A stretch of 64,000 nt of DNA from Stentor roeselii (lineage: Eukaryota; Ciliophora; Heterotrichea; Heterotrichida; Stentoridae), in assembly GCA_006503475.1 (NCBI GenBank), contig RSEH01000068.1, forward strand, positions 62,001 through 126,000, given 5' to 3'. Positions 10,451-19,985 of the stretch are shown piece after piece. Under the pieces are notes generated by a model. The model was not told the DNA's origin. It ran no database searches and was given only the letters and a program-made list of their open reading frames with translations. The translations under genes and the position numbers were made by a program. Within the stretch, counting starts at the first letter, position 1; each line of letters opens with the position of its first letter.

Positions 10451-12439
10451 ATGCAAACGACAGACAACAAGTTTCCTTTGAATCGAATGTCGAGTAAAGA
10501 CCTGGTATACAAGTCCCTCTACGAAACATTCAACACCGCAGGAAACGGGTCGATCATCGAGGAACTCAATGACATGAACTACCTGAAAAGGATGTTCGGC
10601 TCAGCGAAGTCAAACAACTTAAAAACTCTGCTAATCCTCCTGGGAGTATCACTGGGCACGTCCTTAATCGCAGCGGCCATCGACATCTCTGCCTATAACA
10701 TCGGGTACTACAAGAAAGTCTTATCATTTTATTTCGAAAGCCCTTACATATCGTTTTTAATCTGGTCTTCAATATCGATTTTTTTTGTGTTAATTGGAAC
10801 TACTTTTGGGTATCTTTTCACTTCAGATATTGATGGCTCAGGAATTCCTGAAATCAAAGCGATTATCTCAGGAGCGGAACTTCCTCACTTTTTACTGTGG
10901 AAGACTTTTTTTCTTAAAGCGGTCGGGCTGGTCTGCTGCTCGGCGTCGCTTAGTATTGGCCGTGAAGGTCCTCACATCCACTTAGCAGCAGTTCTAGCCC
11001 ACAAGCTACTAAAACTTCCTTATTTCCGAAATCTATCTTACTTCAAAGCAGCCTGCACCCAGATCTACCAAGCATCAGTAACAGCAGGTGTAGCAGCAGT
11101 ACTAGGAACTCCAATCGGTGCGACTTTTTTTTCAATTGAAATAACTGCAAGTTACTACGTAGTGCATAACCTAATAAATTCCCTAGCAGTTGGAATAATT
11201 TGCACAGTTTACCTGAAAGTCTATCACTGGATCTACTTGACTGAGGACTTTTACCGAATAGAAAAATATCAAGAGTACAACTACATCGATTTATTTTTCA
11301 TCACTTTTATCGGAGTTGCTTTCGGACTATTCGGCGTGGCTTTTGTAAAAACAGCCAAATTTTTCACCAGAATGCGAGCAAGAAGAGCTCTTTTATTTTT
11401 ACATAAACGTTATCGATATGCTGCATTTGTTGCCCTTCTTTATTCAATTGCCTGTTTTTTAATGCCCACATTAAGGATAACTGCAAAAGGTGTCTTTAAT
11501 GAACTAATTGAAAAAGACCATTTAGGGAAAGATTGGAGTTCCTTTTGGGACTTGTTCAGTTTTAGCATAGTAAAAGCCTTTTTCACTGCTTTGAGTATCA
11601 GTGTCCAGATTCCCTTTGGAATTTTTTTAGCTGTTCTTGATAGCGGCGCCGCTGCTGGAAGGGCTTTTGGAGTATTAGCTGGACTACTTGGCGCTCAGGG
11701 ACATCCTAATTTATACGCCGCAGTTGGAGGCGCTGCAATGCTCGGGTCAGCAACTCACGCCTTGAGTGCAACATTGATAATCATCGAGTTAACAGGAGAA
11801 ATTCGTTACTTAATTCCAATGACCCTGGCAGTGGTGATCGCCTGTCAAATCGCGAAAAGTCTTGAACTCAACATATACGACGTGACGATTCAAAGTAGAA
11901 GCATTCCCTTTTTACCAGCAGTGCGAAGAGAAGTGCTTTACAGCCACTCCGCTAAAGACATCATGGAACCTCCGTCTTACTTGTTCATTCACTGCAGCCT
12001 GCAAGACTTGAAACCTCTTTTAAAGTTAAAAGATGAGGAAAAAATCGCTGTAATTGACGACTCTCGATTCCTAATCGCTGAAACCAGTGCAAGGCGTATA
12101 AAAAAGTACATAGCTTACATGATTGAAACCTTTTCGCTTAACCAGCCTTCAGAGGTGAAACAAGAACTTCACATTTGGAAGTCATTCGCTCAATACGAGG
12201 CGCCTTCAACTTCAACAAGACTCGGGCAAGAACTTGAGTATTTCCTTGAAAGTCCAGTGGACTTCACACACAAACACTTCGCGTTGAACGCGGACCCGAT
12301 TTCAGTCTCTTCTTCAACGAATCTCTTTAAAATCCACTTCATGTTCCACATGCTGGGAATCATGAAAATCTTCGTAACTGAAAACTCACGACTCGTGGGA
12401 ATCATCAAGCGGGAAAATTTTACTACATGTAAGAAATAA
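10451..12439 (+). CDS. CLC-family chloride channel with CBS domains
   Basis: The 662-aa product has the CLC anion-selectivity motifs in order: GSGIPEIKAI (about 129), GREGPHIHLA (about 170, with the gating glutamate), GTPIGATFFSIEI (about 220) and PFGIFLAVLDSGAAAGRAFG (about 387). Two CBS-like segments follow: SAKDIMEPPSYLFIHCSLQD near 505 and LNADPISVSSSTNLFKIHFM near 615. In Cl-/H+ antiporters the FSLE motif is followed by the proton glutamate; here it reads SIEITASYY with Ile at that place, as in plasma-membrane channels of the CLC-1/2 type. A passive Cl- channel is therefore the better prediction. It converges with the next gene, 5 bp between the two stop codons. Confidence 0.93.
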   Translation: MQTTDNKFPLNRMSSKDLVYKSLYETFNTAGNGSIIEELNDMNYLKRMFGSAKSNNLKTLLILLGVSLGTSLIAAAIDISAYNIGYYKKVLSFYFESPYISFLIWSSISIFFVLIGTTFGYLFTSDIDGSGIPEIKAIISGAELPHFLLWKTFFLKAVGLVCCSASLSIGREGPHIHLAAVLAHKLLKLPYFRNLSYFKAACTQIYQASVTAGVAAVLGTPIGATFFSIEITASYYVVHNLINSLAVGIICTVYLKVYHWIYLTEDFYRIEKYQEYNYIDLFFITFIGVAFGLFGVAFVKTAKFFTRMRARRALLFLHKRYRYAAFVALLYSIACFLMPTLRITAKGVFNELIEKDHLGKDWSSFWDLFSFSIVKAFFTALSISVQIPFGIFLAVLDSGAAAGRAFGVLAGLLGAQGHPNLYAAVGGAAMLGSATHALSATLIIIELTGEIRYLIPMTLAVVIACQIAKSLELNIYDVTIQSRSIPFLPAVRREVLYSHSAKDIMEPPSYLFIHCSLQDLKPLLKLKDEEKIAVIDDSRFLIAETSARRIKKYIAYMIETFSLNQPSEVKQELHIWKSFAQYEAPSTSTRLGQELEYFLESPVDFTHKHFALNADPISVSSSTNLFKIHFMFHMLGIMKIFVTENSRLVGIIKRENFTTCKK

Positions 12440-12444
12440 TTAAA

Positions 12445-13389
12445 TTAAAAACAAAAAAACCTCATCCGACAACAGCCGATTGACTCGTTTCCTTCTATTA
12501 TCAGCTTTTCCTCTGATGAGGTCTGTTCAGGCATTTCTCCATAAAGCTCGTCATCGTTGAAATTAGGAAAGTTCTGCAAGTTCAAAGAGCCAAAAACCTG
12601 GCTTAAAGACCTTCGATGTGAAGTTGATGAGAATGACTTCCGATCATTGTTTGAAATCGATTTGAAAGTGCGACTAAGTTCATCAGTTTCCAAATCTTTC
12701 AGAGTTTTTTGAAGATTTTTCATTTTTTCCTTTAAGAATTGCAGGTCTTTTCCAAGGTCTTTCAAAATATCTGTTTGAATTCGAAGTTTCTTTTGAAGTT
12801 CAGGGTCTTTTCTTTTAGAAGTTAGAACTGTTGACTTTTTTAAGCTGAATTCAACGGTGAAGCTAAGCCACTCTGCTAAAAGAGAAGCGAGTTTACTGCA
12901 TCGGGCTACTTTCGCTTGGAAAAACGCCTGGTTCTTCCAAATCGGCAAGATTTCATTGATCACCGTGTCTGGCAGGACTGAATTCGCAGTGGTGTTCAGA
13001 AGGTCTTTGAACTCTGAGTAGTTTTCTGATAAATTCAGAAAATCAGAGAATTTTGAAGGCTGGCCGAAGACTAACATCACTTTACAAACGATTTCTTCAA
13101 CTATTTCTGAAGGTTTTTCAAGAGTTTTGAATTCTTCACAGATTTCTTTCGTTATTTTTGAACTTGACTTTTTCATGTTGTCTAAAGCGAGTTGGTACTC
13201 TTGGGTGTAGAACTCGATTTGCTGTCTTGATAGCTGCTGTTGAGATGAGAGTCTTTCTAATCGTTTCTTTTCGATTTTTAAGCTTTTTTTGATGTTGATG
13301 TAGTCTTTTTCTGTCTGTTTTTTTATTACTTTCAGGAGTTGGTCTTTCAGTTGGTCGTGAGGACGGAGCTCGAAGGAGGTTTTGTCCAT
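12445..13389 (-). CDS. Stand-alone dynein stalk / microtubule-binding-domain protein
   Basis: A 314-aa protein built like an isolated dynein stalk: an ascending coiled coil (about 10-100), a small globular domain (about 105-205) and a descending coiled coil (about 205-265). The globular part has the dynein MTBD pattern: PSEIVEEIVCKVMLVFGQP, FSDFLNLSENYSEFKDLLN, LPDTVINEILPIWKNQAF, then ARCSKLASLLAEWLSFTVEF. No AAA modules or linker are present. A Ser-rich tail ends in GCCRMRFFCF, whose cysteines could be acylated. An upstream ATG at 13536 would add 49 residues that overlap the divergent neighbour; the ATG at 13389, preceded by AATATA, is preferred because the protein then starts MDKTSFELRPHDQ. 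Binding to microtubules is inferred. Confidence 0.75.
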   Translation of the reverse strand: MDKTSFELRPHDQLKDQLLKVIKKQTEKDYINIKKSLKIEKKRLERLSSQQQLSRQQIEFYTQEYQLALDNMKKSSSKITKEICEEFKTLEKPSEIVEEIVCKVMLVFGQPSKFSDFLNLSENYSEFKDLLNTTANSVLPDTVINEILPIWKNQAFFQAKVARCSKLASLLAEWLSFTVEFSLKKSTVLTSKRKDPELQKKLRIQTDILKDLGKDLQFLKEKMKNLQKTLKDLETDELSRTFKSISNNDRKSFSSTSHRRSLSQVFGSLNLQNFPNFNDDELYGEMPEQTSSEEKLIIEGNESIGCCRMRFFCF

Positions 13390-13434
13390 TATATTTAAAC
13401 TAAGAAGTTGAATTGGTTGAAGATGTTTGGATAA
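13390..13434. promoter_or_regulatory. 45-bp shared divergent promoter region
   Basis: The gap between the dynein-stalk gene (minus) and the RZ-finger gene (plus) contains TATATTTAAA near the minus-strand ATG and TGGATAA before the plus-strand ATG. All initiation signals for both genes must fit here or inside the genes. This is positional evidence only. Confidence 0.45.
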
Positions 13435-14766
13435 ATGGAAAGTCCTGAGTTTTATTTTTTTATTGAACCGAGAAGCCAGGAGTATCAGGAAATTGTTGAA
13501 ATTGTTAAAATTGTTGAGAACTCTCGATTTGAACATCCTAAACTTGACATTTCGCAGGGCTTTTCAATTGAACTTCTCTTCGCAGCTATTAATATTTTTT
13601 ACTTTAAATTCTTTTTTCATAGACAAAACAACCTGCTGGTTAAAAGTCCTCCAAACCCATTGTCTTTATTCTTAGAAAATTTTTCAAGATCTCTGAAAAA
13701 TTTCAAAGCTTTAGAGAGACTTAGCTGTAATTTTGATAGAAGATCTGCGAACTTTTCATTGAGTTCATCAATCAAGTCAAATAAAAGTCCAGCTTTACTG
13801 AAGTTGAATATTTTCGCTTTGACTTATATGAACCGTAGAAATGAATCAGAGTACGTCAAACTTTTTTATAGTCCTGAAGGTTTTCTTCATGATTCTTTAG
13901 AGAATTCTTTTAAATCTTCTTCGCTTATTTGTGGACTTCCAAGTGCAAGACTGAGTCGGTTGATGTTTTTGATAGAAAATTATGAGTACCTTGAAACAAC
14001 TCGAGTCTTTAAATGCTCTTCTGACTGTGATTTTATTTATTTTATTTCTGACTGCGGATTGACTGAAGAAGAGTCGATTTGTCCTTATTGCAAGAAATTG
14101 ATTGGGGGACTTAATTCTAAAGCGCATCGATTGGAAGAACAAATTATTTTAAGTAAAGAACAGGCTTTTGTAGTTTTAAGCAAGTTGATCCAGAAGTATA
14201 ATCAAAAGCAGAATACCGGAATTCATGTTTTAAAGGCAGGCCATTTGTTTAATCAAGATTTTTTCAGTGTTGATGAAATTGGGTTTCATTTTCTCAATGT
14301 TTTTATTAAGGCTAATCTTTTAGCTTTGATTGAGCTTAGACTTTATGAACCGAGGATTAATTCAAGCTTCTTTATTTTTGATGAGGACGAATTCAGTCAA
14401 GATGAAGTTGCTGACATCAAAAGAGACTATTATAAAAAGTTTTTACATGGAAATATCGACAAGCATCTTGTGAAAATCAAAGAAATTTTAAGTAACTTTT
14501 ATGTTATATTTGTATTTGCATGCATTCAGTTCACTTTCTTTCATTTTTTTCAATTTTTACAGGAAACTTCAGGGATGATGACCGGTGAAAGTCGTGAAGA
14601 AGTTGATTTTAAACGTTTAGAGTTCGGAAGAAAACTCTCAGAATTTGTGATTAGGACGATTGAAATATGGAAAAATATTGAAAACAATGGTTCTGATAGC
14701 CTAGTCGAGTTAGATGATAACTTGCAAATGAAGAAATATTCAGTACTAGATCTTTTAAATAACTAA
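13435..14766 (+). CDS. RNF213-like protein with RZ-type zinc finger, 443 aa
   Basis: Residues about 180-225 read VFKCSSDCDFIYFISDCG, then EEESICPYCKKLIGGLN, followed by a helical region. This is the layout of the RZ finger in RNF213 and ZNFX1 (C..H/C...DCG...C..C...IGG), the finger that carries the E3 activity of RNF213. The downstream helices (HVLKAGHLFNQDFFSVDEIG) also resemble the C-terminal part of RNF213. The dynein-like AAA core and RING are absent, so this is a short stand-alone C-terminal version of a protein that is usually several thousand residues long. A ubiquitin-ligase role is inference. It converges with the WD40-channel gene (23 bp). Confidence 0.65.
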   Translation: MESPEFYFFIEPRSQEYQEIVEIVKIVENSRFEHPKLDISQGFSIELLFAAINIFYFKFFFHRQNNLLVKSPPNPLSLFLENFSRSLKNFKALERLSCNFDRRSANFSLSSSIKSNKSPALLKLNIFALTYMNRRNESEYVKLFYSPEGFLHDSLENSFKSSSLICGLPSARLSRLMFLIENYEYLETTRVFKCSSDCDFIYFISDCGLTEEESICPYCKKLIGGLNSKAHRLEEQIILSKEQAFVVLSKLIQKYNQKQNTGIHVLKAGHLFNQDFFSVDEIGFHFLNVFIKANLLALIELRLYEPRINSSFFIFDEDEFSQDEVADIKRDYYKKFLHGNIDKHLVKIKEILSNFYVIFVFACIQFTFFHFFQFLQETSGMMTGESREEVDFKRLEFGRKLSEFVIRTIEIWKNIENNGSDSLVELDDNLQMKKYSVLDLLNN

Positions 14767-14789
14767 TTATCAAGCCATACTATCCTAAA

Positions 14790-17700
14790 CTATTTTCCTT
14801 CACATCTGCTAATCAACTTATCAATTTTTTCCTCAATAAGATTCTGCTTTCTATCAATTTTCTCTAAACTTCTATGAATTTCTTTTGAAAACTTTTCAAT
14901 CTTAACCTCAATTTCCTTAATTTTCCCTCCCCAGACATCATCTCCAGTAGTCCCTTCAACATCACAAATCTGAGCATATCCCTTAATCTTCTCTCCTTTA
15001 AAAACAGCAAAAATAGATTCAACTTCTATAATAGCATCAAGTTTTTCCACATAATCCGATTCCGAAGCAATCATCTGGAACCTATCAAAAGAGTCTCCTA
15101 AAATAGCAATAAGAAGATTAAGCATAAGGACGATATTCAAGAAAGATCCAAGAATAAAATAAAGATACTCTAAATTTAATTCTTCAGAATTTCTAAAAAT
15201 CCCGAAATTCATCTCATAAGGAGTTTTCCACAACATATTAAAAACTGAGTACTTCACCCCGACTGAAGCGACGTACAAAGCTCCGAAACTAAAAGTCGAA
15301 TACGCAAAAATCACTAAAAAAGAATAAGTTTCTTTAATTGACTGTGAAAGAAGACTGATGTAAAACCTTGTCGCATCAAAAGCTTTGAAGATCTTCAGTC
15401 CTGCAATAGAGTTGAAAAAAACCATCAACCACATTAAAATAGAAGGTTCTTGAGTGCCGATGTTGGTGGAGATCCAGGTAAAGGAAAGAACGAGAGTTGT
15501 TACATCCAGAAGGTTTCTTTTGGTTGTTATGTAACTTTTCAGTCCTTCGTAAAAAAGTTGCAGGATTTCATGAAGTAGCTGAAAGAAAGTAGTGCTTAGA
15601 TATAAAAATTGGTAAAAAGTCACCAGCTCGAAGGCTGAAATTGAAAATAACATAAAAATCAGGTTTAAAAAGGAGATAAACGTTAGGAAGTATATCGTTC
15701 GTTTGTATCTTTTGAACTTGAAGTCGAGAAGGGTTTTTACCAGATGGGTGTTGAATATTTTAGGGTTTTTTGAATGAATGAGTGAGTTTAGCAAATTAAA
15801 ACATTCTCTTGATGAAGGAGTCAAGTTTATTTTAAAAGGTGTTGATCGAAATACTACGAAAGTTTCAGAATGTTTGAATTTTTTATTGGAGAATATTTCT
15901 TTAAATTTATCAAAAGAAATAGAAAAACTTTTACTGAATAACATACAAGGTGGTTTGAAGTATCTTATGTTATTCGGCAAATTTGGGTCCTTCGATACAA
16001 TAAACATGCTATCAAGATATTGTGGAAGAAATTGAGATGAAAGTTGAATCATATCAAAGAAATCATCTCTAAGTGCAAAATGAAATTCTATATACTCATT
16101 CAAAGAATCATCACGAGTGCTCAAACTTATCATGAACTTAAGCATAACTTCGATGCACTTTTCAGAGTTTTTCAATATTGCATAAAACATTGGTGACCGA
16201 CCATCGAAATTTCTTCTGATTTGGCATCCTTGAGCCAAGGCTCTTTCTAAATGACTGTAAAGTCCTAACATACAATAAATATGAGCTAAATTATTGCTTT
16301 TTAACAAAATAGCACAATCAGATATAAACGGAAGTGATTTCTTGTATAATCTTTGTCGAAAGCCATTGAATAAAATAGCTGGAAAGATTTTATTATAATG
16401 CATAAACCCCAACTTATTAGTTTCAAAGTTTTCTGAGTCTTTCGCAAAAGTATGATTCAAATGACTATCATCTAATGGTAAAATTTTTGTTGTTACAGAA
16501 ATTTCATCGGATTGATTCACTAAAGAATTTTTTTCAAAGTCCATCATTTTCCAGACTTTTATACTGAAATCTTTTGATCCACTAATGATGTATTTATCCC
16601 GATGGTCAGTGGCCAAGGAAGAGATCTGTTCAGTATGTCCTTTAAACCTAGTCTCAACTCTTTTTTCCTTTATATTGACCAGAACGACATCACCATAAGA
16701 CATTCCACAAACAACAAAATTTCCAAGATTAGTAGTTTTCAAACTTTCTATTGGTCTTGACATTTTTAATGAAAAAAACTCTTCGCCTTTGCAATAATTC
16801 CAGATTTTCAAATACTTTTCTTCAGAAACCACTGCAAAATACTGAAAATCTGCACAAGAGATCAACAAAGGCCATCGACAGTTATGTCCACTCATTACTT
16901 TTACTGCAGAAAATGATTTTAAGTCCCAGGATTCAAGTGTTGAGTTCTGAAGACATATTAGAAGTTTAGACTGATCTTTAGAAAAACACATTCCAAGGAT
17001 ATTGGCGCTGGCCTTGATGTTTTTTTCAACTGTTAACTTTAGCAGATTGATGGCCATGATAACGGAATTTAAAGAGGCAGCATAAGCAAATTTGCTATCT
17101 TTGCTGATCACTAATCCGAGGATTGCTTCTTTGAAATCAACCTCCAAAGAGAGTTTAAATTCAATTATATCCCAAACTCTGAGAAAGTAATCTCCAGAAG
17201 TTGTTATCAGTGACTTGTCGTTACTTGATAAAGCCATTCTGAAAATGTATGATTTTATTGATTCGAAGGAATGAACTAATGTACCTGAGTAGATATTCCA
17301 TATTTTCACTGTCCCATCCCATGAAGTACTTATAACTTGAGTACAGTTGTTGGTGAAATCTACACAACTGACATTATGTTTATGACCTTCAAGTCGGTGA
17401 ATCAGTTTTTTATATTTAAGGCACCAGATGTTGACTAGATGATCTGACCCGCCACTTACAATGAATTTGTTGTCCTTTGATACTGCAAGACAACTAACTG
17501 TATAACTATGTCCTTTTAGCGTGAATTTCACACCTTCTGAGTTCAAATCCCACAGTTTGCAAGTCTTATCTATTGACACACTGATTAGCTTGTTATGGTT
17601 TTTTAAGATAGAAATATCTTGTATCCATGACCTGTGACCTTCTAAAACCACTTCAGTTCTTTTTTCAAAGAAATTACAGACAAATATACTGGTGGATGAA

Positions 17701-18632
17701 ACACTGATCAAAAAACTATTATGGAAAATTACTGAAAGAACATAGTTTTCATGCTGGTCCTGAAGAAAAATCAAGTCTCCTGTCTTCAAACTCATTACTC
17801 GCACTGTTTTATCTTGAGAACCTGAAGCTAGATACAAATTGTCTGAACAAAACGCCAAGCAATAAACTTCACCTGTATGCCCATCAGAGTTAAAACTCAA
17901 CTTAAAGCTCTCTAGTTCCCAAACTTTCACTGTTGAATCACTTGAACCAGATGCCAAAAGACTTGAATTGTTGCTTAATTCAATACAGTTTATTATCGAA
18001 GAATTTTCTTCGAATGAATAATCTTCATTTAATTTCTCAAGGTTCCAAAGTTTTATTGTTTTATCTTTGGATGATGAAAGGACCTTGCTGTTGCTTAAGA
18101 CCTTAATTGAAGTGATTTCTGATATGTGTCCAATCAGGATGTGGGAAAAGGATTTCGATTGAAAAAACCAAATGTGCACGCTGCAGTCACTTCCCCCTAT
18201 GCAGGCAACCTTTTCATCTGCAGTCAAATCGAAAGTTGTGATGTTGCAAGGTGTTAGATCTAGCGTTGCATATGATTTATTCTGGTGAAGATTCCAAACG
18301 CAGACTGAATTTTCTTCTGAAACAAGCACCAAGAATGACCCAGTTTTAGAGATTTTTAAACCTTTTATTGGATTTTTGAATATTTTGAAGGAATTCATGA
18401 TCGTAAAATTTGATATGCAGAGTTCTGAGACTATTCCATCTGATCTTGCTAGGAATGCTGTTATTTTTGGAGAATTTAGAACCATTTGTCTATATTCTAC
18501 GTCAGATTCGATAGAGTTTGAGTAAAGTACTGGCTCTTGTGTCAATAGATGGGTGATTGACTTCAAATCATGAATACCTGAAGAGATTGGCTTAAAGTTA
18601 GGATTTTCTTTCAGGATGTTAGTATCTTCCAT
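14790..18632 (-). CDS. WD40-ankyrin-TRP-type channel fusion, 1280 aa
   Basis: The N-terminal 720 residues carry about a dozen WD40 repeats, probably two propellers, with typical cores such as SSSKDKTIKLWNLE, SGSQDKTVRVMSL, STSWDGTVKIWNIYSG and SGSKDFSIKVWKMMD. Around residues 770-830 lies an ankyrin-like pair (AHIYCMLGLYSHLERALAQG, then DGRSPMFYAILKNSEKCIEV). From about 980 to 1185 there are six hydrophobic segments ending in LMLNLLIAILGDSFDRF, the S6 signature of TRPV/TRPA-type channels; the pore loop is near KTPYEMNFGIF. A coiled coil closes the protein (about 1230-1275). This is a cation channel, Ca2+ permeability likely but inferred, with a propeller sensor or scaffold. The full length is one exon. 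Confidence 0.88.
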   Translation of the reverse strand: MEDTNILKENPNFKPISSGIHDLKSITHLLTQEPVLYSNSIESDVEYRQMVLNSPKITAFLARSDGIVSELCISNFTIMNSFKIFKNPIKGLKISKTGSFLVLVSEENSVCVWNLHQNKSYATLDLTPCNITTFDLTADEKVACIGGSDCSVHIWFFQSKSFSHILIGHISEITSIKVLSNSKVLSSSKDKTIKLWNLEKLNEDYSFEENSSIINCIELSNNSSLLASGSSDSTVKVWELESFKLSFNSDGHTGEVYCLAFCSDNLYLASGSQDKTVRVMSLKTGDLIFLQDQHENYVLSVIFHNSFLISVSSTSIFVCNFFEKRTEVVLEGHRSWIQDISILKNHNKLISVSIDKTCKLWDLNSEGVKFTLKGHSYTVSCLAVSKDNKFIVSGGSDHLVNIWCLKYKKLIHRLEGHKHNVSCVDFTNNCTQVISTSWDGTVKIWNIYSGTLVHSFESIKSYIFRMALSSNDKSLITTSGDYFLRVWDIIEFKLSLEVDFKEAILGLVISKDSKFAYAASLNSVIMAINLLKLTVEKNIKASANILGMCFSKDQSKLLICLQNSTLESWDLKSFSAVKVMSGHNCRWPLLISCADFQYFAVVSEEKYLKIWNYCKGEEFFSLKMSRPIESLKTTNLGNFVVCGMSYGDVVLVNIKEKRVETRFKGHTEQISSLATDHRDKYIISGSKDFSIKVWKMMDFEKNSLVNQSDEISVTTKILPLDDSHLNHTFAKDSENFETNKLGFMHYNKIFPAILFNGFRQRLYKKSLPFISDCAILLKSNNLAHIYCMLGLYSHLERALAQGCQIRRNFDGRSPMFYAILKNSEKCIEVMLKFMISLSTRDDSLNEYIEFHFALRDDFFDMIQLSSQFLPQYLDSMFIVSKDPNLPNNIRYFKPPCMLFSKSFSISFDKFKEIFSNKKFKHSETFVVFRSTPFKINLTPSSRECFNLLNSLIHSKNPKIFNTHLVKTLLDFKFKRYKRTIYFLTFISFLNLIFMLFSISAFELVTFYQFLYLSTTFFQLLHEILQLFYEGLKSYITTKRNLLDVTTLVLSFTWISTNIGTQEPSILMWLMVFFNSIAGLKIFKAFDATRFYISLLSQSIKETYSFLVIFAYSTFSFGALYVASVGVKYSVFNMLWKTPYEMNFGIFRNSEELNLEYLYFILGSFLNIVLMLNLLIAILGDSFDRFQMIASESDYVEKLDAIIEVESIFAVFKGEKIKGYAQICDVEGTTGDDVWGGKIKEIEVKIEKFSKEIHRSLEKIDRKQNLIEEKIDKLISRCEGK

Positions 18633-18722
18633 TTATATTATAATAGTTATGTCATCTGCAACAATAACAATTAAACTCAAATCTCCTTAAATTATTTAAG
18701 AGTATTAAAATCATCTATAAAA

Positions 18723-19985
18723 TTATCTTGAAAAATTGTTAATCGAGCTTTGCATTCGGATCCGATACTTATTCACAAACTTAGGAGGTGACCTAGTGGG
18801 TGTTGCTTCAAGCATTCTCGAAATAGAAGCAGTAGTCCTCATAAAATGATGCGTATTAGGTCTATCTTCAAGTTCTCTCTGATAAAGCAAAGGAATTAAA
18901 TTGATATCTTTAACCTTTTTCATCAACAGCACCTTTTTCCTCTTCTTTTTTATTTCAACAGGCTTCTTAAAAACTAAAGTTTCAGCTTTACTCTGATTGA
19001 CTTCTTGTTCAGCATTGAAAAATGTTTCAGGCAACGGCAAGTTCAAAACTTCCAACCCCAAAAAATTTGTTGACTCTTCACCCAGCATGTCCTTCGACGG
19101 AGAAAGAATAACAGACTTATGCTTTTTTTCAATCAGCTCCAAATTACCCTTACTCTCAAAAGGCGACTTATTCAATGAAAACCTGTTCGAGTATCTCGAA
19201 AGTTTTCTAAATTTCCTTACTTTCGCTTTGATTACTTTAAAAGTGATTTTTTTTTTCTTGAAAATTTTCCTGATTTTTAAAATCGCGAGTTTTTTTCTGA
19301 TTTTTTCAAGTTTCAAGGTTTTTTCCTTTTCGAAACGAATTTCAAATAATGTGAGCCTGGCAAGATGTCTTCGAATAGTTTTTTTAATTATAAGGTAATG
19401 AGGTTCTTTTATTGATTCCAGGTGTTGAGAATAAGCTTGAGATAGTCTTTTGATTTTTTTTAAAAATCTGAAGCGTCTGAAGAATTTTTGTATTTTTACA
19501 GCGGATTGAGTGAGTCTTGCTCCAATGTTAAGCAAGCAATGCTTTTCTATTTGTGACATGCTGAAAAGATTTGACTGCATTTTTTCTTTACTGGACTTGA
19601 GAAGGATTGACTCGAGGTGAAGTCGAGTCAACCATCCTCTGACAACTGACTGAATTTTTATCGCACTTTTAAATTGGATCATTTTAAGTCTTTTTATGTG
19701 AAAGTTCAGGTTTAACTGGAAGTCCTGGTCTTGCATTTTTGATCTGAATTGGATTAACTGTTTTTTTAATGATTCTAGGTTTTCTTCTGCTATTGAGTGA
19801 CGTTGACGTAAGAGACGGGCCTTTTTTTCTTTGAGTCTTTTTGTTATCAGTTGCTTTTGTAATGAAGAGTCTTGGAGGAAATTGTCGGGGTTCTTTGAGA
19901 TCAGGTATCTTGCGTTGAAGCAGGAGATATTTGAGAGTCCTCGAAATTTTGAAGGGTTGTTTTGAGGGGATTTTAACTTATTCAT
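18723..19985 (-). CDS. IQ-motif protein, 420 aa
   Basis: A very basic, helical protein. Calmodulin-binding IQ motifs occur at about 104 (AIKIQSVVRGWLTRLHLES) and about 163 (AVKIQKFFRRFRFLKKIKR), with a weaker one near 200 (IIKKTIRRHLARLTLFEI). Lys/Arg-rich coiled segments surround them. It has no enzyme domain. Proteins like this usually recruit calmodulin or centrins to cytoskeletal structures. In a heterotrich, contractile or basal-body associations are possible, but that is inference. Its start lies 342 bp from the cupredoxin-like gene's stop, both on the minus strand. Confidence 0.8.
   Translation of the reverse strand: MNKLKSPQNNPSKFRGLSNISCFNARYLISKNPDNFLQDSSLQKQLITKRLKEKKARLLRQRHSIAEENLESLKKQLIQFRSKMQDQDFQLNLNFHIKRLKMIQFKSAIKIQSVVRGWLTRLHLESILLKSSKEKMQSNLFSMSQIEKHCLLNIGARLTQSAVKIQKFFRRFRFLKKIKRLSQAYSQHLESIKEPHYLIIKKTIRRHLARLTLFEIRFEKEKTLKLEKIRKKLAILKIRKIFKKKKITFKVIKAKVRKFRKLSRYSNRFSLNKSPFESKGNLELIEKKHKSVILSPSKDMLGEESTNFLGLEVLNLPLPETFFNAEQEVNQSKAETLVFKKPVEIKKKRKKVLLMKKVKDINLIPLLYQRELEDRPNTHHFMRTTASISRMLEATPTRSPPKFVNKYRIRMQSSINNFSR

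Noticed and set aside
13390-13536. Extended N terminus of the dynein-stalk protein from the ATG at 13536
   Set aside because: The extra 49 residues are antisense to the RZ-finger gene and low-complexity; the ATG at 13389 has the normal A/T start context.
15778-16035. 85-aa plus-strand frame within the WD40-channel gene
   Set aside because: Lies wholly antisense to the conserved WD40/channel frame and has no recognisable feature.
18997-19398. 133-aa plus-strand frame inside the IQ-motif gene
   Set aside because: Phe/Leu/Ser-rich antisense shadow of a Lys/Glu-rich coding strand; no start context or domain.
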